Positions 17,601-24,491 are shown, counted from the stretch's first letter. The stretch: 30,999 nt of DNA from a virus (IMGVR_UViG_3300032285_001053:1-30999), one strand, 5' to 3'. Numbers and translations are program-made. The notes: generated by a model from the letters alone, not told the origin.

Positions 17601-19375
17601 TTAAACTGAAAGAACTAACAGTTAAAAACTTCATGAGCGTAGGTAATACTACGCAGGCAGTTAACTTTGCCCAAGAAAACCTCACACTGGTACTAGGAGA
17701 GAACTTGGATCAAGGCGGCGATGACAGCGGATCACGTAATGGTACAGGTAAAACTACCATTGTCAACGCACTAACTTTTGCCTTATATGGGCAAGCACTG
17801 ACAAACATCAAGCGCGACAACTTGATCAACAAGATCAACAACAAGAACATGCTGGTTACACTTGCGTTTGAAAAGAACGGCGTCGAATATCGTATTGAAC
17901 GAGGACGCAAGCCTAGCATTATGAAGTTCTTTGTTAACGACCAAGAGCAAGATGCAGACGAAACAGATGATAGCCAGGGAGATATGCGTGAAACCCAGAA
18001 GGATCTAGACGATATCCTGGGCATGAGTCACGATATGTTCAAGCATATTATTGCGCTTAACACGTATACCGAACCATTCCTAAGCATGAGGGCTAATGAT
18101 CAGCGTGTGATCATCGAGCAACTGTTGGGCATCACACTGCTAAGTGAGAAGGCAGAAGCATTGAAGGAACAGATCAAGCTGACCAAAGATGCTATCCAAC
18201 AGGAAAATGCTGACATCGAAGCCGCAAAGAAAAGCAATGATAAGATACAGCAGAGTATCGATGGACTATTAGTACGACAGAGTGCTTGGAAGAATCAACA
18301 TGCATCTGAAATCGAAAAGATCGCCCGTGCTATCGTAGAACTGGAAAGCGTAGATATCGAAGCTGAGCTTGCGAAGCACAGCGAGCTAAAACTTTTCGAA
18401 GAAAAGTCAGCAAAGCTGAAAAGCCTGAATAAGGAACGGGCTACGTTAGAAAGCGCGATAGCGCAAGCGGAGCGAAGCGTAAAAAAATACGCCAGCGAAC
18501 TGGAAAGTCTGGCTAACAAGACCTGCCATGCTTGCAATCAGCAACTGCATGACCATAAGCACGAGGAGATGACTGCTGAAGCGGAAGATAACTTGCTGGA
18601 AGCCAACCGTTACTTTGAAAAGGTACAAGCTGACCTTGCCAAGATTACTAAGGACATCGAAGCACTTGGAGAAGTTAAACAGCGTCCCAAGACCTATTAT
18701 GAAACTGTGGAGCAGGCACTCAAGCATCAGAACAATCTCAAGACGCTGGAAACCAATCTCACTATCAAGGACGGCGAACGGGATCCTTACGAAGAACAGA
18801 TAGAAGAACTGCGCATGACTGCTATGCAGACTATCTCATGGGATGCCATGAATGAGATGACCAAGCTGAAAGAACATCAGGAGTTCTTGCTTAAACTGCT
18901 GACCAGCAAGGACAGCTTTATACGCAAGAAGATCATCGATCAGAATCTAGCTTACTTGAACAACCGCTTGACCTACTATCTAGACAAGATGGGCTTGCCG
19001 CACACAGTGGTATTCAAGAACGACCTGTCTGTAGAGATCATGCAACTGGGTCAGGATCTAGACTTTGACAACTTGTCGCGCGGTGAACGCAATCGTCTGA
19101 TACTGGGACTCAGCTGGAGCTTCCGTGACGTGTGGGAGAGCCTATATCAGCAGGTCAACTTGCTGTTCGTAGACGAACTTATCGACAACGGACTTGACGC
19201 ATCGGGCGTCGAAGCCGCACTGGCAGTGCTCAAGAAGATGACACGCGAGCGCAAGAAGAACGTGTTCTTGATTTCGCACAAGGATGAACTGCAAGGGCGT
19301 GTCAACAACGTGCTCAAGGTCATCAAAGAAAACGGATTTACTTCATATGCAACGGACTTGGAGGTAACTGACTAG
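17597..19375 (+). CDS. gp46: Recombination endonuclease subunit gp46 (Rad50/SbcC-like ATPase)
   Basis: The 592-residue product is the ATPase partner of gp47. The N-terminal lobe has Walker A at about residues 45-54 (GSRNGTGKTT) and a QDADETDDSQGD insert. A long coiled coil from about 180 to 430 is broken by a zinc-hook CHAC (C310, C313). The C-terminal lobe has the ABC signature LSRGERNRLI near 494, Walker B LLFVDE (D526, E527), and LISHKDEL as switch histidine. T4 gp46 is 560 residues, so length is normal. Base composition in the distal half is clearly more GC-rich than the flanking structural genes. The stop overlaps the next start (TAGTG). Confidence 0.95.
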   Translation: MIKLKELTVKNFMSVGNTTQAVNFAQENLTLVLGENLDQGGDDSGSRNGTGKTTIVNALTFALYGQALTNIKRDNLINKINNKNMLVTLAFEKNGVEYRIERGRKPSIMKFFVNDQEQDADETDDSQGDMRETQKDLDDILGMSHDMFKHIIALNTYTEPFLSMRANDQRVIIEQLLGITLLSEKAEALKEQIKLTKDAIQQENADIEAAKKSNDKIQQSIDGLLVRQSAWKNQHASEIEKIARAIVELESVDIEAELAKHSELKLFEEKSAKLKSLNKERATLESAIAQAERSVKKYASELESLANKTCHACNQQLHDHKHEEMTAEAEDNLLEANRYFEKVQADLAKITKDIEALGEVKQRPKTYYETVEQALKHQNNLKTLETNLTIKDGERDPYEEQIEELRMTAMQTISWDAMNEMTKLKEHQEFLLKLLTSKDSFIRKKIIDQNLAYLNNRLTYYLDKMGLPHTVVFKNDLSVEIMQLGQDLDFDNLSRGERNRLILGLSWSFRDVWESLYQQVNLLFVDELIDNGLDASGVEAALAVLKKMTRERKKNVFLISHKDELQGRVNNVLKVIKENGFTSYATDLEVTD

Positions 19376-19617
19376 TGTACCAAGACGAAGAACTGCATGA
19401 TCAGTTGATGCATGCGTTCCGCGAATACTTCAAGGCCAATCAGCGATGGTTGGCAAAAGGATCGCGACGTGCGGGCATGGATGTCCGCTTTTGGTTGGGT
19501 CAGATACGCATCATAGCACGTGATCGCAGGATGAAGATACAGGAATGGCGTCATGAACTTGACGCAGTCAAGGCAGAAAAGAAGGCTCAAAAACAAGGCA
19601 AAGGCACCGAGGACTAG
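19375..19617 (+). CDS. Small basic helical protein downstream of gp46
   Basis: The 80-residue product is highly charged and helical, with AFREYFKANQRWLAKGSRRA and GMDVRFWLGQIRIIARDRR, ending in a Lys/Gln/Glu-rich tail. It starts with GTG sharing its G with the TAG stop of gp46 (TAGTG). A perfect GGAGGT lies 11 nt upstream inside the gp46 coding region, so it is a coupled gene and not a chance frame. Similar small proteins with an RxWL..IR pattern follow gp46 in some marine T4-like phages, to my recollection. No function can be assigned. Co-expression with gp46/gp47 suggests an accessory to recombination or DNA processing, which is inference. Confidence 0.75.
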   Translation: MYQDEELHDQLMHAFREYFKANQRWLAKGSRRAGMDVRFWLGQIRIIARDRRMKIQEWRHELDAVKAEKKAQKQGKGTED

Positions 19618-19629
19618 ACTAACTAGTTG

Positions 19630-20058
19630 ATGTCCTGGATTTACAATGGTGAAACTGTAGAAGCACTACCTGAAGATTGCGTAGGGTTCGTCTACCTCAT
19701 CACAAACACATCCAACGGGCGCATGTACATAGGCAAGAAACTAGCCAAATTTAAAAAAACCACTTATAAGACTGTAAAACTCAAGAACGGCACTAAGAAA
19801 AAGCAACGAATAAGAAGCAAGATCGACAGCGACTGGCAGACATACTATGGGTCCAGTGATGAATTGCTGAAGGATCTCGAGCAGTTAGGCGCAGATACGT
19901 TTACAAGAGAGATACTTTTCTATTGTAAAAGCAAGGCAGAATGCAGTTATATAGAGGCTAGAGAGCAGTTTTCGCGCAGGGTCCTGGAGTCAAAAGACTA
20001 TTATAATGGCCAGATTTCTGTGCGTGTACATGGCTCGCATATACTCCGACTCCAATAA
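19630..20058 (+). CDS. GIY-YIG family nuclease
   Basis: The 142-residue product has the GIY-YIG nuclease core. The first strand pair is GFVYLITNTSNGRMYIGKK (residues 19-37, with VYL and YIG replacing GIY and YIG). A Lys-rich insertion follows, then SDWQTYYGSSDELLKDL, TFTREILFYC and a helix with SYIEAREQF that supplies the likely catalytic Glu near residue 109. No obvious DNA-binding tail (NUMOD or zinc finger) is present, so it is a stand-alone compact nuclease and not a classic long homing enzyme. An in-frame TTG three bases earlier is a less likely start. It closes the early operon. It may be a homing-type endonuclease or a repair or processing enzyme; the sequence does not decide. Confidence 0.85.
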   Translation: MSWIYNGETVEALPEDCVGFVYLITNTSNGRMYIGKKLAKFKKTTYKTVKLKNGTKKKQRIRSKIDSDWQTYYGSSDELLKDLEQLGADTFTREILFYCKSKAECSYIEAREQFSRRVLESKDYYNGQISVRVHGSHILRLQ

Positions 20059-20546
20059 AACTAGGCCCTAAACCACCAAATTAAGCCCGCACTGGCGACT
20101 GTTCGAGTGCCCAAAATCCGTTCTGATGTGTGACGGTAAGGTATTTCTGCTTGGTGGCAGATGCAGGAATCACTATCCTTTACCGGACGATGATGGGATA
20201 CGCCTACAACTAACCCGTTTGATTTCTAAGAGAAAAATTGATCTATTAGGCTAAAAGAAGGGAGAAAAACCCTAGGTTATTGCGCAGGGTAGCGAATGTG
20301 CAGTAATTGCCGTCATAACAAAGACATGGCTCGAGGTACAGGATGACCGCCTCTGTAATGCCATAACGCTACGTGAACTGTTCGACTCAGATAATGTTCA
20401 ACTTTTGCCCGCAAGGGCAAAGTGTGACTGAACGATCTAGATAATAGCTTAACTGCTTCGCAGTTGATAATACCTATAGTTGTTAGAAACTAGAAAAGTT
20501 CGAGCGCAAGCGAAGAACAGATGAACGTAGTTCATCTCACAAGAGC
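20059..20546 (+). other. Gene-poor 488-nt region with broken reading frame and hairpins
   Basis: No gene with a normal start and ribosome site is visible on either strand. One forward frame is unusually open: 20072-20251 up to TAA (including a 42-codon ATG frame at 20126 beginning MCDGKVFLLGGRC), then TAG at 20273, then 20276-20428 up to TGA (containing TWLEVQDDRL and TLRELFDSDNVQLLP). Both halves look protein-like and lie in the same frame. This suggests a decayed gene, though chance is possible. The last 140 nt hold a chain of hairpins, listed separately. I saw no tRNA cloverleaf and no convincing group I intron core. No terminator with a T-run follows the nuclease gene. Confidence 0.4.
20396..20537 (+). 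repeat. Cluster of four hairpins upstream of the membrane-protein gene
   Basis: Four inverted repeats follow one another. H1: TTTGCCC (20404-20410), loop GCAA, GGGCAAA; it is extended by ACT/AGT with one bulge, and by outer arms GTTCA (20396) and TGAAC (20429). H2: AACTGC (20451-20456), loop TTC, GCAGTT. H3: GTTC (20498) to GAAC (20515) around a GC-GCAA-GC core. H4: AGATGAAC (20519-20526), loop GTA, GTTCATCT (20530-20537). None has a following T-run, so they are not ordinary terminators. GTTC/GAAC arms recur in three of them. The late promoter of the next gene starts 9 nt after H4. Confidence 0.6.
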
Positions 20547-20554
20547 CATAAATA
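20547..20554 (+). promoter_or_regulatory. Late promoter (CATAAATA) for the membrane protein
   Basis: CATAAATA differs from the T4 late octamer at the first base only. It ends 5 nt before the ATG at 20560. With T4 spacing, transcription would start at about that ATG. Confidence 0.65.
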
Positions 20555-20559
20555 CACAT

Positions 20560-21390
20560 ATGAAGATCCTTGACATTATATCCGAACAAACAATTCCTTC
20601 TGCAGGACCTCCTACAGATCCTGAAGGATTTCTCAAGTGGTATATCAAGAACAAACCTCCTGGTGTCACTGTTATAGAAGAACCCAAGGGATCTTGGTTT
20701 GCTAAACAGAAACATCAATATGAACAGTTCGATGATATCTATAAGAAGAAATGGGGAGCCGGACTATACAAGGCATTTGCTGCCGCAGGTATAGTTGTTG
20801 CTGTATTGCAATATCACGGCACTATGTTGCTGATCAACGATGCTTTGGTCAAGAAATCTATCAGCCCTGAGGACGCAGTAAAATTCCGCAATCAAGTAGC
20901 TGGTTGGTGCGTTATCAGTGTAATTGTTCCTCGATTGATCGCCAGCCTTGCCAGTGGATTAGCAGGCATGCTGATAGGAGCACTGCTGGAATCTATTGCG
21001 GCTTTGGGCGGCAGAGCTGGTGCAAAAGCCAAGCTGATACTGGGTCTAGGAGTTGCAGGCGTCAATGTGATAGTTACCTACATAGTCAGCAGTCCTACTG
21101 GACAAAAATACATGGCTGAAAGCATATTCTTGCCTATCATAGCAGGTGGTATAGGCGAACCTATACTGCAAGCATGGGACTGGATGTGGAATTCTGTGCG
21201 TGATAAATTACCGCCAGAAGCACAGCAAAAGATGGATTCGATATCGGGTACTCCTGAGCTGGATCAAGCAGAACGAGATGTCAAAGCATCTCAACAGGAC
21301 ATAGATTCAGCAACACAGGGATGGCAAGAACGTAAGGCCGCAGAACGTGCTAGGAATTTAGATTGGTTGCGTAAGACAGCAGAACCTTAA
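20560..21390 (+). CDS. Late multi-spanning membrane protein, function unknown
   Basis: The 276-residue product starts MKILDIISEQTIP. I prefer ATG 20560 to the in-frame ATG at 20521, because the latter lies inside a hairpin and upstream of the late promoter. Residues 1-68 are soluble and Pro/Lys rich. Hydrophobic segments lie at about 72-93, 113-149 (long, Ala/Gly/Leu rich, possibly two passes), 158-177 and 188-204. The C-terminal 70 residues are charged and helical, with many Gln, Glu and Arg. I do not recognise a family. A late promoter and its place among tail genes suggest a virion or assembly role, or a membrane role at entry or lysis; none is shown. The stop overlaps the stop of the convergent frameshift frame by 4 bases. 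Confidence 0.8.
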   Translation: MKILDIISEQTIPSAGPPTDPEGFLKWYIKNKPPGVTVIEEPKGSWFAKQKHQYEQFDDIYKKKWGAGLYKAFAAAGIVVAVLQYHGTMLLINDALVKKSISPEDAVKFRNQVAGWCVISVIVPRLIASLASGLAGMLIGALLESIAALGGRAGAKAKLILGLGVAGVNVIVTYIVSSPTGQKYMAESIFLPIIAGGIGEPILQAWDWMWNSVRDKLPPEAQQKMDSISGTPELDQAERDVKASQQDIDSATQGWQERKAAERARNLDWLRKTAEP

Positions 21391-21620
21391 AGCAAGGGCA
21401 TTTGCGCGGCCTTGGTCGATTCTATATTTTCTTTGATAATTTCATACATAAGCTCGATATCCTCTACGCTGTAACGATCGAACAGATCGTTAGCAGTGAC
21501 TCCACCTCGCATGTACCAGCTGACTCTATAGATGCTGGTCTTGAAATTCTTAACTTGTTTGTCTAGCCTAACTAAGTATTCTTCGATCTCAGAGTTAGAG
21601 AGTCTAGTTAGGCTTTGGCG
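21387..21620 (-). CDS. -1 frameshift extension of the gp26-like protein (77 codons)
   Basis: Immediately after the slippery site, the -1 frame is open for 77 codons. It reads RQSLTRLSNSEIEEYLVRL, then NFKTSIYRVSWYMRGGVTA, DLFDRYSVEDIELMYEII and a tail ending QMPLL. The composition is clearly protein-like: amphipathic helices and the WYMRGG block. Between the last upstream in-frame stop (near 21667) and the WYMRGG methionine there is no ATG, GTG or TTG, so the full frame cannot be started on its own. The simplest reading is that it is made only as a fusion of about 349 residues (272 from the gp26-like frame plus 77). The internal ATG would give only about 40 residues. Confidence 0.75.
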   Translation of the reverse strand, partial: RQSLTRLSNSEIEEYLVRLDKQVKNFKTSIYRVSWYMRGGVTANDLFDRYSVEDIELMYEIIKENIESTKAAQMPLL

Positions 21621-21638
21621 AAAAAACGCGACTGCTCC
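21565..21638 (-). promoter_or_regulatory. Programmed -1 ribosomal frameshift signal
   Basis: On the minus strand the codons CGT TTT TTC contain the heptamer T TTT TTC (21626 to 21620), a classical X XXY YYZ slip site. Upstream by 8 nt is GGAG (21638 to 21635), which could act as an internal SD stimulator as in dnaX. Downstream by 5 nt begins a perfect 10-bp stem, AGCCTAACTA (21614 to 21605) pairing with TAGTTAGGCT (21574 to 21565) around a 30-nt loop. The zero-frame stop TAA lies inside the 5' arm. Confidence 0.8.
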
Positions 21639-22435
21639 ATCAGCAGTGTAGTTTCTTCTTCGTGCTCACAACTAGGACATTTGACAGGAATACGCGGCAC
21701 ATCGAAATTGCTACGATTAGCTTCAATCTGTTTGCGCACTCTTTCAAAAATTTCTTGATCCACATTCTTTAGCCATTCGTCGATGTAAGAACGTTCTTCT
21801 ACTAGACCTTCGGAAATTTCAACGCCTTCGATCTGTGCTATCATCAGATCTCTCTGTAGCATGGCCATATCTTCCATGGCTTTTCTGACTTCGTCTATAT
21901 GATCGTCGGGATTTTCCAAGGCGGCTAGCTGTAGCAGTGTTCTCTGCAGATTAAAATTGCGTATCTGGAACGCTGTGTATTCTTTAAACGTTAAAGGACG
22001 TATCTTGACTGTGAATTCTTTAGCCGGAACACTGCTTTCAAATTTTGCGCTGGCAAAATGTTTAATGATATTGCCCAGATCGATTTCGTAGTCGTTTAGT
22101 TCTTGGCAAGCACTACAAGTGTGTTTGATCTCCATCTCGTTGCCATAGGTAGCGATCCTTATAGCAGCCATGATAAATTCTAGATCTAGTATGCTGAGGT
22201 CTGACGCATCAGTAATATTGGGCATACAGCTCTGTATGATACGCATAGTGCTTTCTCCCGACAGCAGTGCGTCCGGAGTCTTGCTGATAATTTCATCCAT
22301 GCCGGTCATACCATATACTGGTATTTGCACAGGATCTCCTAAGATAGTTCCGGGACGGTTAAACGCACCTTTGCTAGGTAAGTCGACATATATCTTAGGT
22401 TGCCTAAAATATTTTTTTAATGGGTTTTCTGCCAC
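21608..22435 (-). CDS. gp26: Baseplate hub assembly protein, gp26-like (T4_baseplate family)
   Basis: The 275-residue zero-frame product starts with GTG (MAENPLKKYFRQPKIYVDLP). The N-terminal YVDLPSKG, then VYGMTGMDE and TPDALLSGESTMRIIQSC, followed by IMAAIRIATYGNEMEI, fit the gp26-like hub proteins of T4-type phages. Two CxxC pairs (C107-C110 and C253-C256) could form one zinc site bringing the ends together. GGAGA lies 6 nt before the GTG, with a consensus TATAAATA further upstream. The 3' end carries a frameshift signal, so a longer form is expected. It is the only minus-strand gene in the right half, lying back to back with the probable tape-measure gene. T4 gp26 acts with gp51 and gp28 in hub assembly; the same role here is inferred. 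Confidence 0.8.
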   Translation of the reverse strand: MAENPLKKYFRQPKIYVDLPSKGAFNRPGTILGDPVQIPVYGMTGMDEIISKTPDALLSGESTMRIIQSCMPNITDASDLSILDLEFIMAAIRIATYGNEMEIKHTCSACQELNDYEIDLGNIIKHFASAKFESSVPAKEFTVKIRPLTFKEYTAFQIRNFNLQRTLLQLAALENPDDHIDEVRKAMEDMAMLQRDLMIAQIEGVEISEGLVEERSYIDEWLKNVDQEIFERVRKQIEANRSNFDVPRIPVKCPSCEHEEETTLLMEQSRFFAKA

Positions 22436-22447
22436 GGTTTATCTCCA

Positions 22448-22455
22448 GATAAATA
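22448..22455 (+). promoter_or_regulatory. Late promoter (GATAAATA) for the tape-measure-like gene
   Basis: GATAAATA, one base from consensus, lies 42 nt before the ATG at 22498. With T4 spacing, the start site would be about 22461. It lies inside the leader of the divergent gp26-like gene. Confidence 0.6.
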
Positions 22456-22465
22456 TTACTAAGCA

Positions 22466-22473
22466 TATTTATA
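22466..22473 (-). promoter_or_regulatory. Late promoter (TATAAATA) for the gp26-like gene
   Basis: The minus strand carries a perfect TATAAATA, 30 nt before the GTG start at 22435. The predicted start site is about 22460, next to that of the opposing promoter, so each promoter sits inside the other transcript. Confidence 0.7.
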
Positions 22474-22497
22474 TACGCAGATTTCCTGGAAAAAATA

Positions 22498-24477
22498 ATG
22501 GCAGAAATATCACAAGCTTCGATTGATAAACTAAACGCTACCTTAGATAGACTAGCTGGAACTGATAGCAGTTACGCCGGAGGCGGTCCGCTACTACCTG
22601 GCGGTTCTAACAACAGTGCCATAGGAGATGCGTTGGCACGTTTTGGTATCGATTTCGGTAGGCATGTTGGAGAATTTGGCAATAAGGTCATGATGTTCAA
22701 CGCTACCTTGCCTGATCTAGTTGCAGGTTTGAAAGATCTAGGCAAATTAGCAGGACCGCTTGGTATCGCTGCCGCTGAGATAAGCCAATTTGGCGCGGGT
22801 GTTGCACAGCGATTAGTTAATCAACTACAGACTGGTGCCAATATAGGATTAGGTGGAACTGGAAATGCAGTATCTTTTAATCAGACACTGGCTGGTCTCA
22901 GAGTAAATCCTGAAGAAGCTATCAAATTCCTAGATCAGTATGCTAACTACCTAAGAGAGTTAGGCCCTGATCAGAGAGCAGTTGCAGATAGATTCTCGGA
23001 GATGTCGCAAGCCATTGCTAATGGTGATGACGGTGTCTTGAAACGACTCACTGACATGAATGTCACTACTGAGCAATTTAATATTTTGCTAGCACAGACA
23101 GCAAAGCGTTATGGTACAGTAGATGCTCTAAACAGAACTAATCAACAACAGTTTGGCGAAGAGATGGTCAAGATGGCTGTTACTTTGAAAGAAAATACAG
23201 CATTGTTTGGTACTTCTGTCAATAAACAATTAGAATCTACAAAAGAACAGACAGATTCAGCAGAAGTTTTTGCTAAAACACAGATGCTACGGTCGCAACC
23301 CGGAGGTGAAGCTAGAGCCGCCGACTTAGAAAAGACCTTGGCCATTACTGCTGGTATGCCAGCAGTGCTACGTGATGCTGTTAATCAAGCACTGACACGT
23401 CAAGGCGGCATGATAGTTGGCCCAACAGCTGAAGCTATTAACTCGCTTAATGGCCGTGCGCTGACAGAAATGATGCGTTTAGGACGCATTATGCAGACTG
23501 GAAATGATGCAGAACGTCAAGCGGCTATGGCTGAGTTTAGAAAACTTCCGGCTATGTTTGATAATAAATTGACACAGAGTTTTGTAGCTAACAGACAAGT
23601 TAGTCCCGAAGCTAGACAACTTTATCAAGAACTAGTACCATTGTTTAGAGGTTACAATCAATCAAGAGCTGCCGCTCCGGGTGTAGATCCTTATAGAAAT
23701 ATTACCGAAACTCAAAGACTTCAAAGTGTAGGAATTGCAACTACTCCGCAACAAAATGGAACACAACCGGGTCAATATGATCAAGGTAGGGAAACTACAG
23801 TCCTAGTTAACCAAATCAACAATGCTCTTAAACAAGCTGGAGTTGGCGCAGCCGATGCTATCGGGGAAGTCAACAAGCAGATGACCAAGTTAGGCGGTAC
23901 TATAGACAAGATGGTAAACAGTGAAGTGATGCAGAATCCATCCTACTTGTCGGATAAGATTAAACAGTATGTTCGAGAGCAGACAGCGGCAGGTGTAGCT
24001 GGCGGACAGATATTACAGGATTTGTCATCACAAGATGCTTTAAAACGCATTTTTGGTATACAGAGTAGAGCAGATACAACATTTGGTGCTACGGGCGATC
24101 CGTTTGAATCTGGTTCGTTGGTATCGTCTATCAACGAAAATCCATCAGGGAAAAATAGAGAAGGCGTATTTTCTCAAGGACAGATCGACAGTATAGTTAG
24201 AACAGCACTTATTTCTGGAGATGCTACAAAAAATGGAGCACCGTCTATTGGAGAAATTGGAAAAGTTGCTACTAAGATAAGCGACGCTGTATCTAGTGCA
24301 ATGCCTACAAATAATGAACAGGCTTTTACTGGTACAAAGACTCAAGATGATGTCGTATCTGCTTTAGACGGGTTAAATAAGACAGTATCAGAATTAGTAT
24401 CATTGCAAAGACAGAGTAATAAGATTACAGAATCTGGATTGAATAAAGTCGCTGACGCTAATAGCGTCTATGGTTAA
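22498..24477 (+). CDS. Probable tail tape-measure protein
   Basis: The 659-residue product is almost wholly helical, with a Gly-rich N-terminal linker near 25-40. A hydrophobic Ala/Gly/Leu stretch lies at about 80-120 (LGKLAGPLGIAAAEISQFG and following). Long Gln/Glu/Ala/Arg helices run to the C-terminus, ending VSELVSLQRQSNKITESG. This is the usual look of a tape measure, and the segment QTGANIGLGGTG then LRVNPEEAIKFLDQY resembles tape measures of marine T4-like phages as I recall them. T4 gp29 has 590 residues for a tail of about 100 nm, so 659 residues would suit a similar tail. The neighbour on the other strand is gp26-like, and in T4 gene 29 is in the same hub cluster. It could be another internal virion protein. 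Confidence 0.55.
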   Translation: MAEISQASIDKLNATLDRLAGTDSSYAGGGPLLPGGSNNSAIGDALARFGIDFGRHVGEFGNKVMMFNATLPDLVAGLKDLGKLAGPLGIAAAEISQFGAGVAQRLVNQLQTGANIGLGGTGNAVSFNQTLAGLRVNPEEAIKFLDQYANYLRELGPDQRAVADRFSEMSQAIANGDDGVLKRLTDMNVTTEQFNILLAQTAKRYGTVDALNRTNQQQFGEEMVKMAVTLKENTALFGTSVNKQLESTKEQTDSAEVFAKTQMLRSQPGGEARAADLEKTLAITAGMPAVLRDAVNQALTRQGGMIVGPTAEAINSLNGRALTEMMRLGRIMQTGNDAERQAAMAEFRKLPAMFDNKLTQSFVANRQVSPEARQLYQELVPLFRGYNQSRAAAPGVDPYRNITETQRLQSVGIATTPQQNGTQPGQYDQGRETTVLVNQINNALKQAGVGAADAIGEVNKQMTKLGGTIDKMVNSEVMQNPSYLSDKIKQYVREQTAAGVAGGQILQDLSSQDALKRIFGIQSRADTTFGATGDPFESGSLVSSINENPSGKNREGVFSQGQIDSIVRTALISGDATKNGAPSIGEIGKVATKISDAVSSAMPTNNEQAFTGTKTQDDVVSALDGLNKTVSELVSLQRQSNKITESGLNKVADANSVYG

Positions 24478-24491
24478 GGACCGCATATAAT

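Noticed and set aside
20252-20275. Stop-codon recoding (TAA/TAG read as sense)
   Set aside because: TAA and TAG clearly end other genes in the window, such as gp46, gp20 and gp23, so the internal stops here more likely mean decay or chance.
20401-20423. Intrinsic terminator for the early operon
   Set aside because: The stem is strong, but it is followed by GTGTGAC with no T-run, and it lies 340 nt after the last gene.
20059-20546. tRNA gene suggested by TTCGA-type T-loop sequences near 20101 and 20381
   Set aside because: The T-stems reach at most 3 bp, and no acceptor or anticodon arm lies at the right distance.
20059-20546. Group I intron associated with the GIY-YIG nuclease
   Set aside because: No convincing P, Q, R, S core elements, and the flanking sequences do not join into a split gene.
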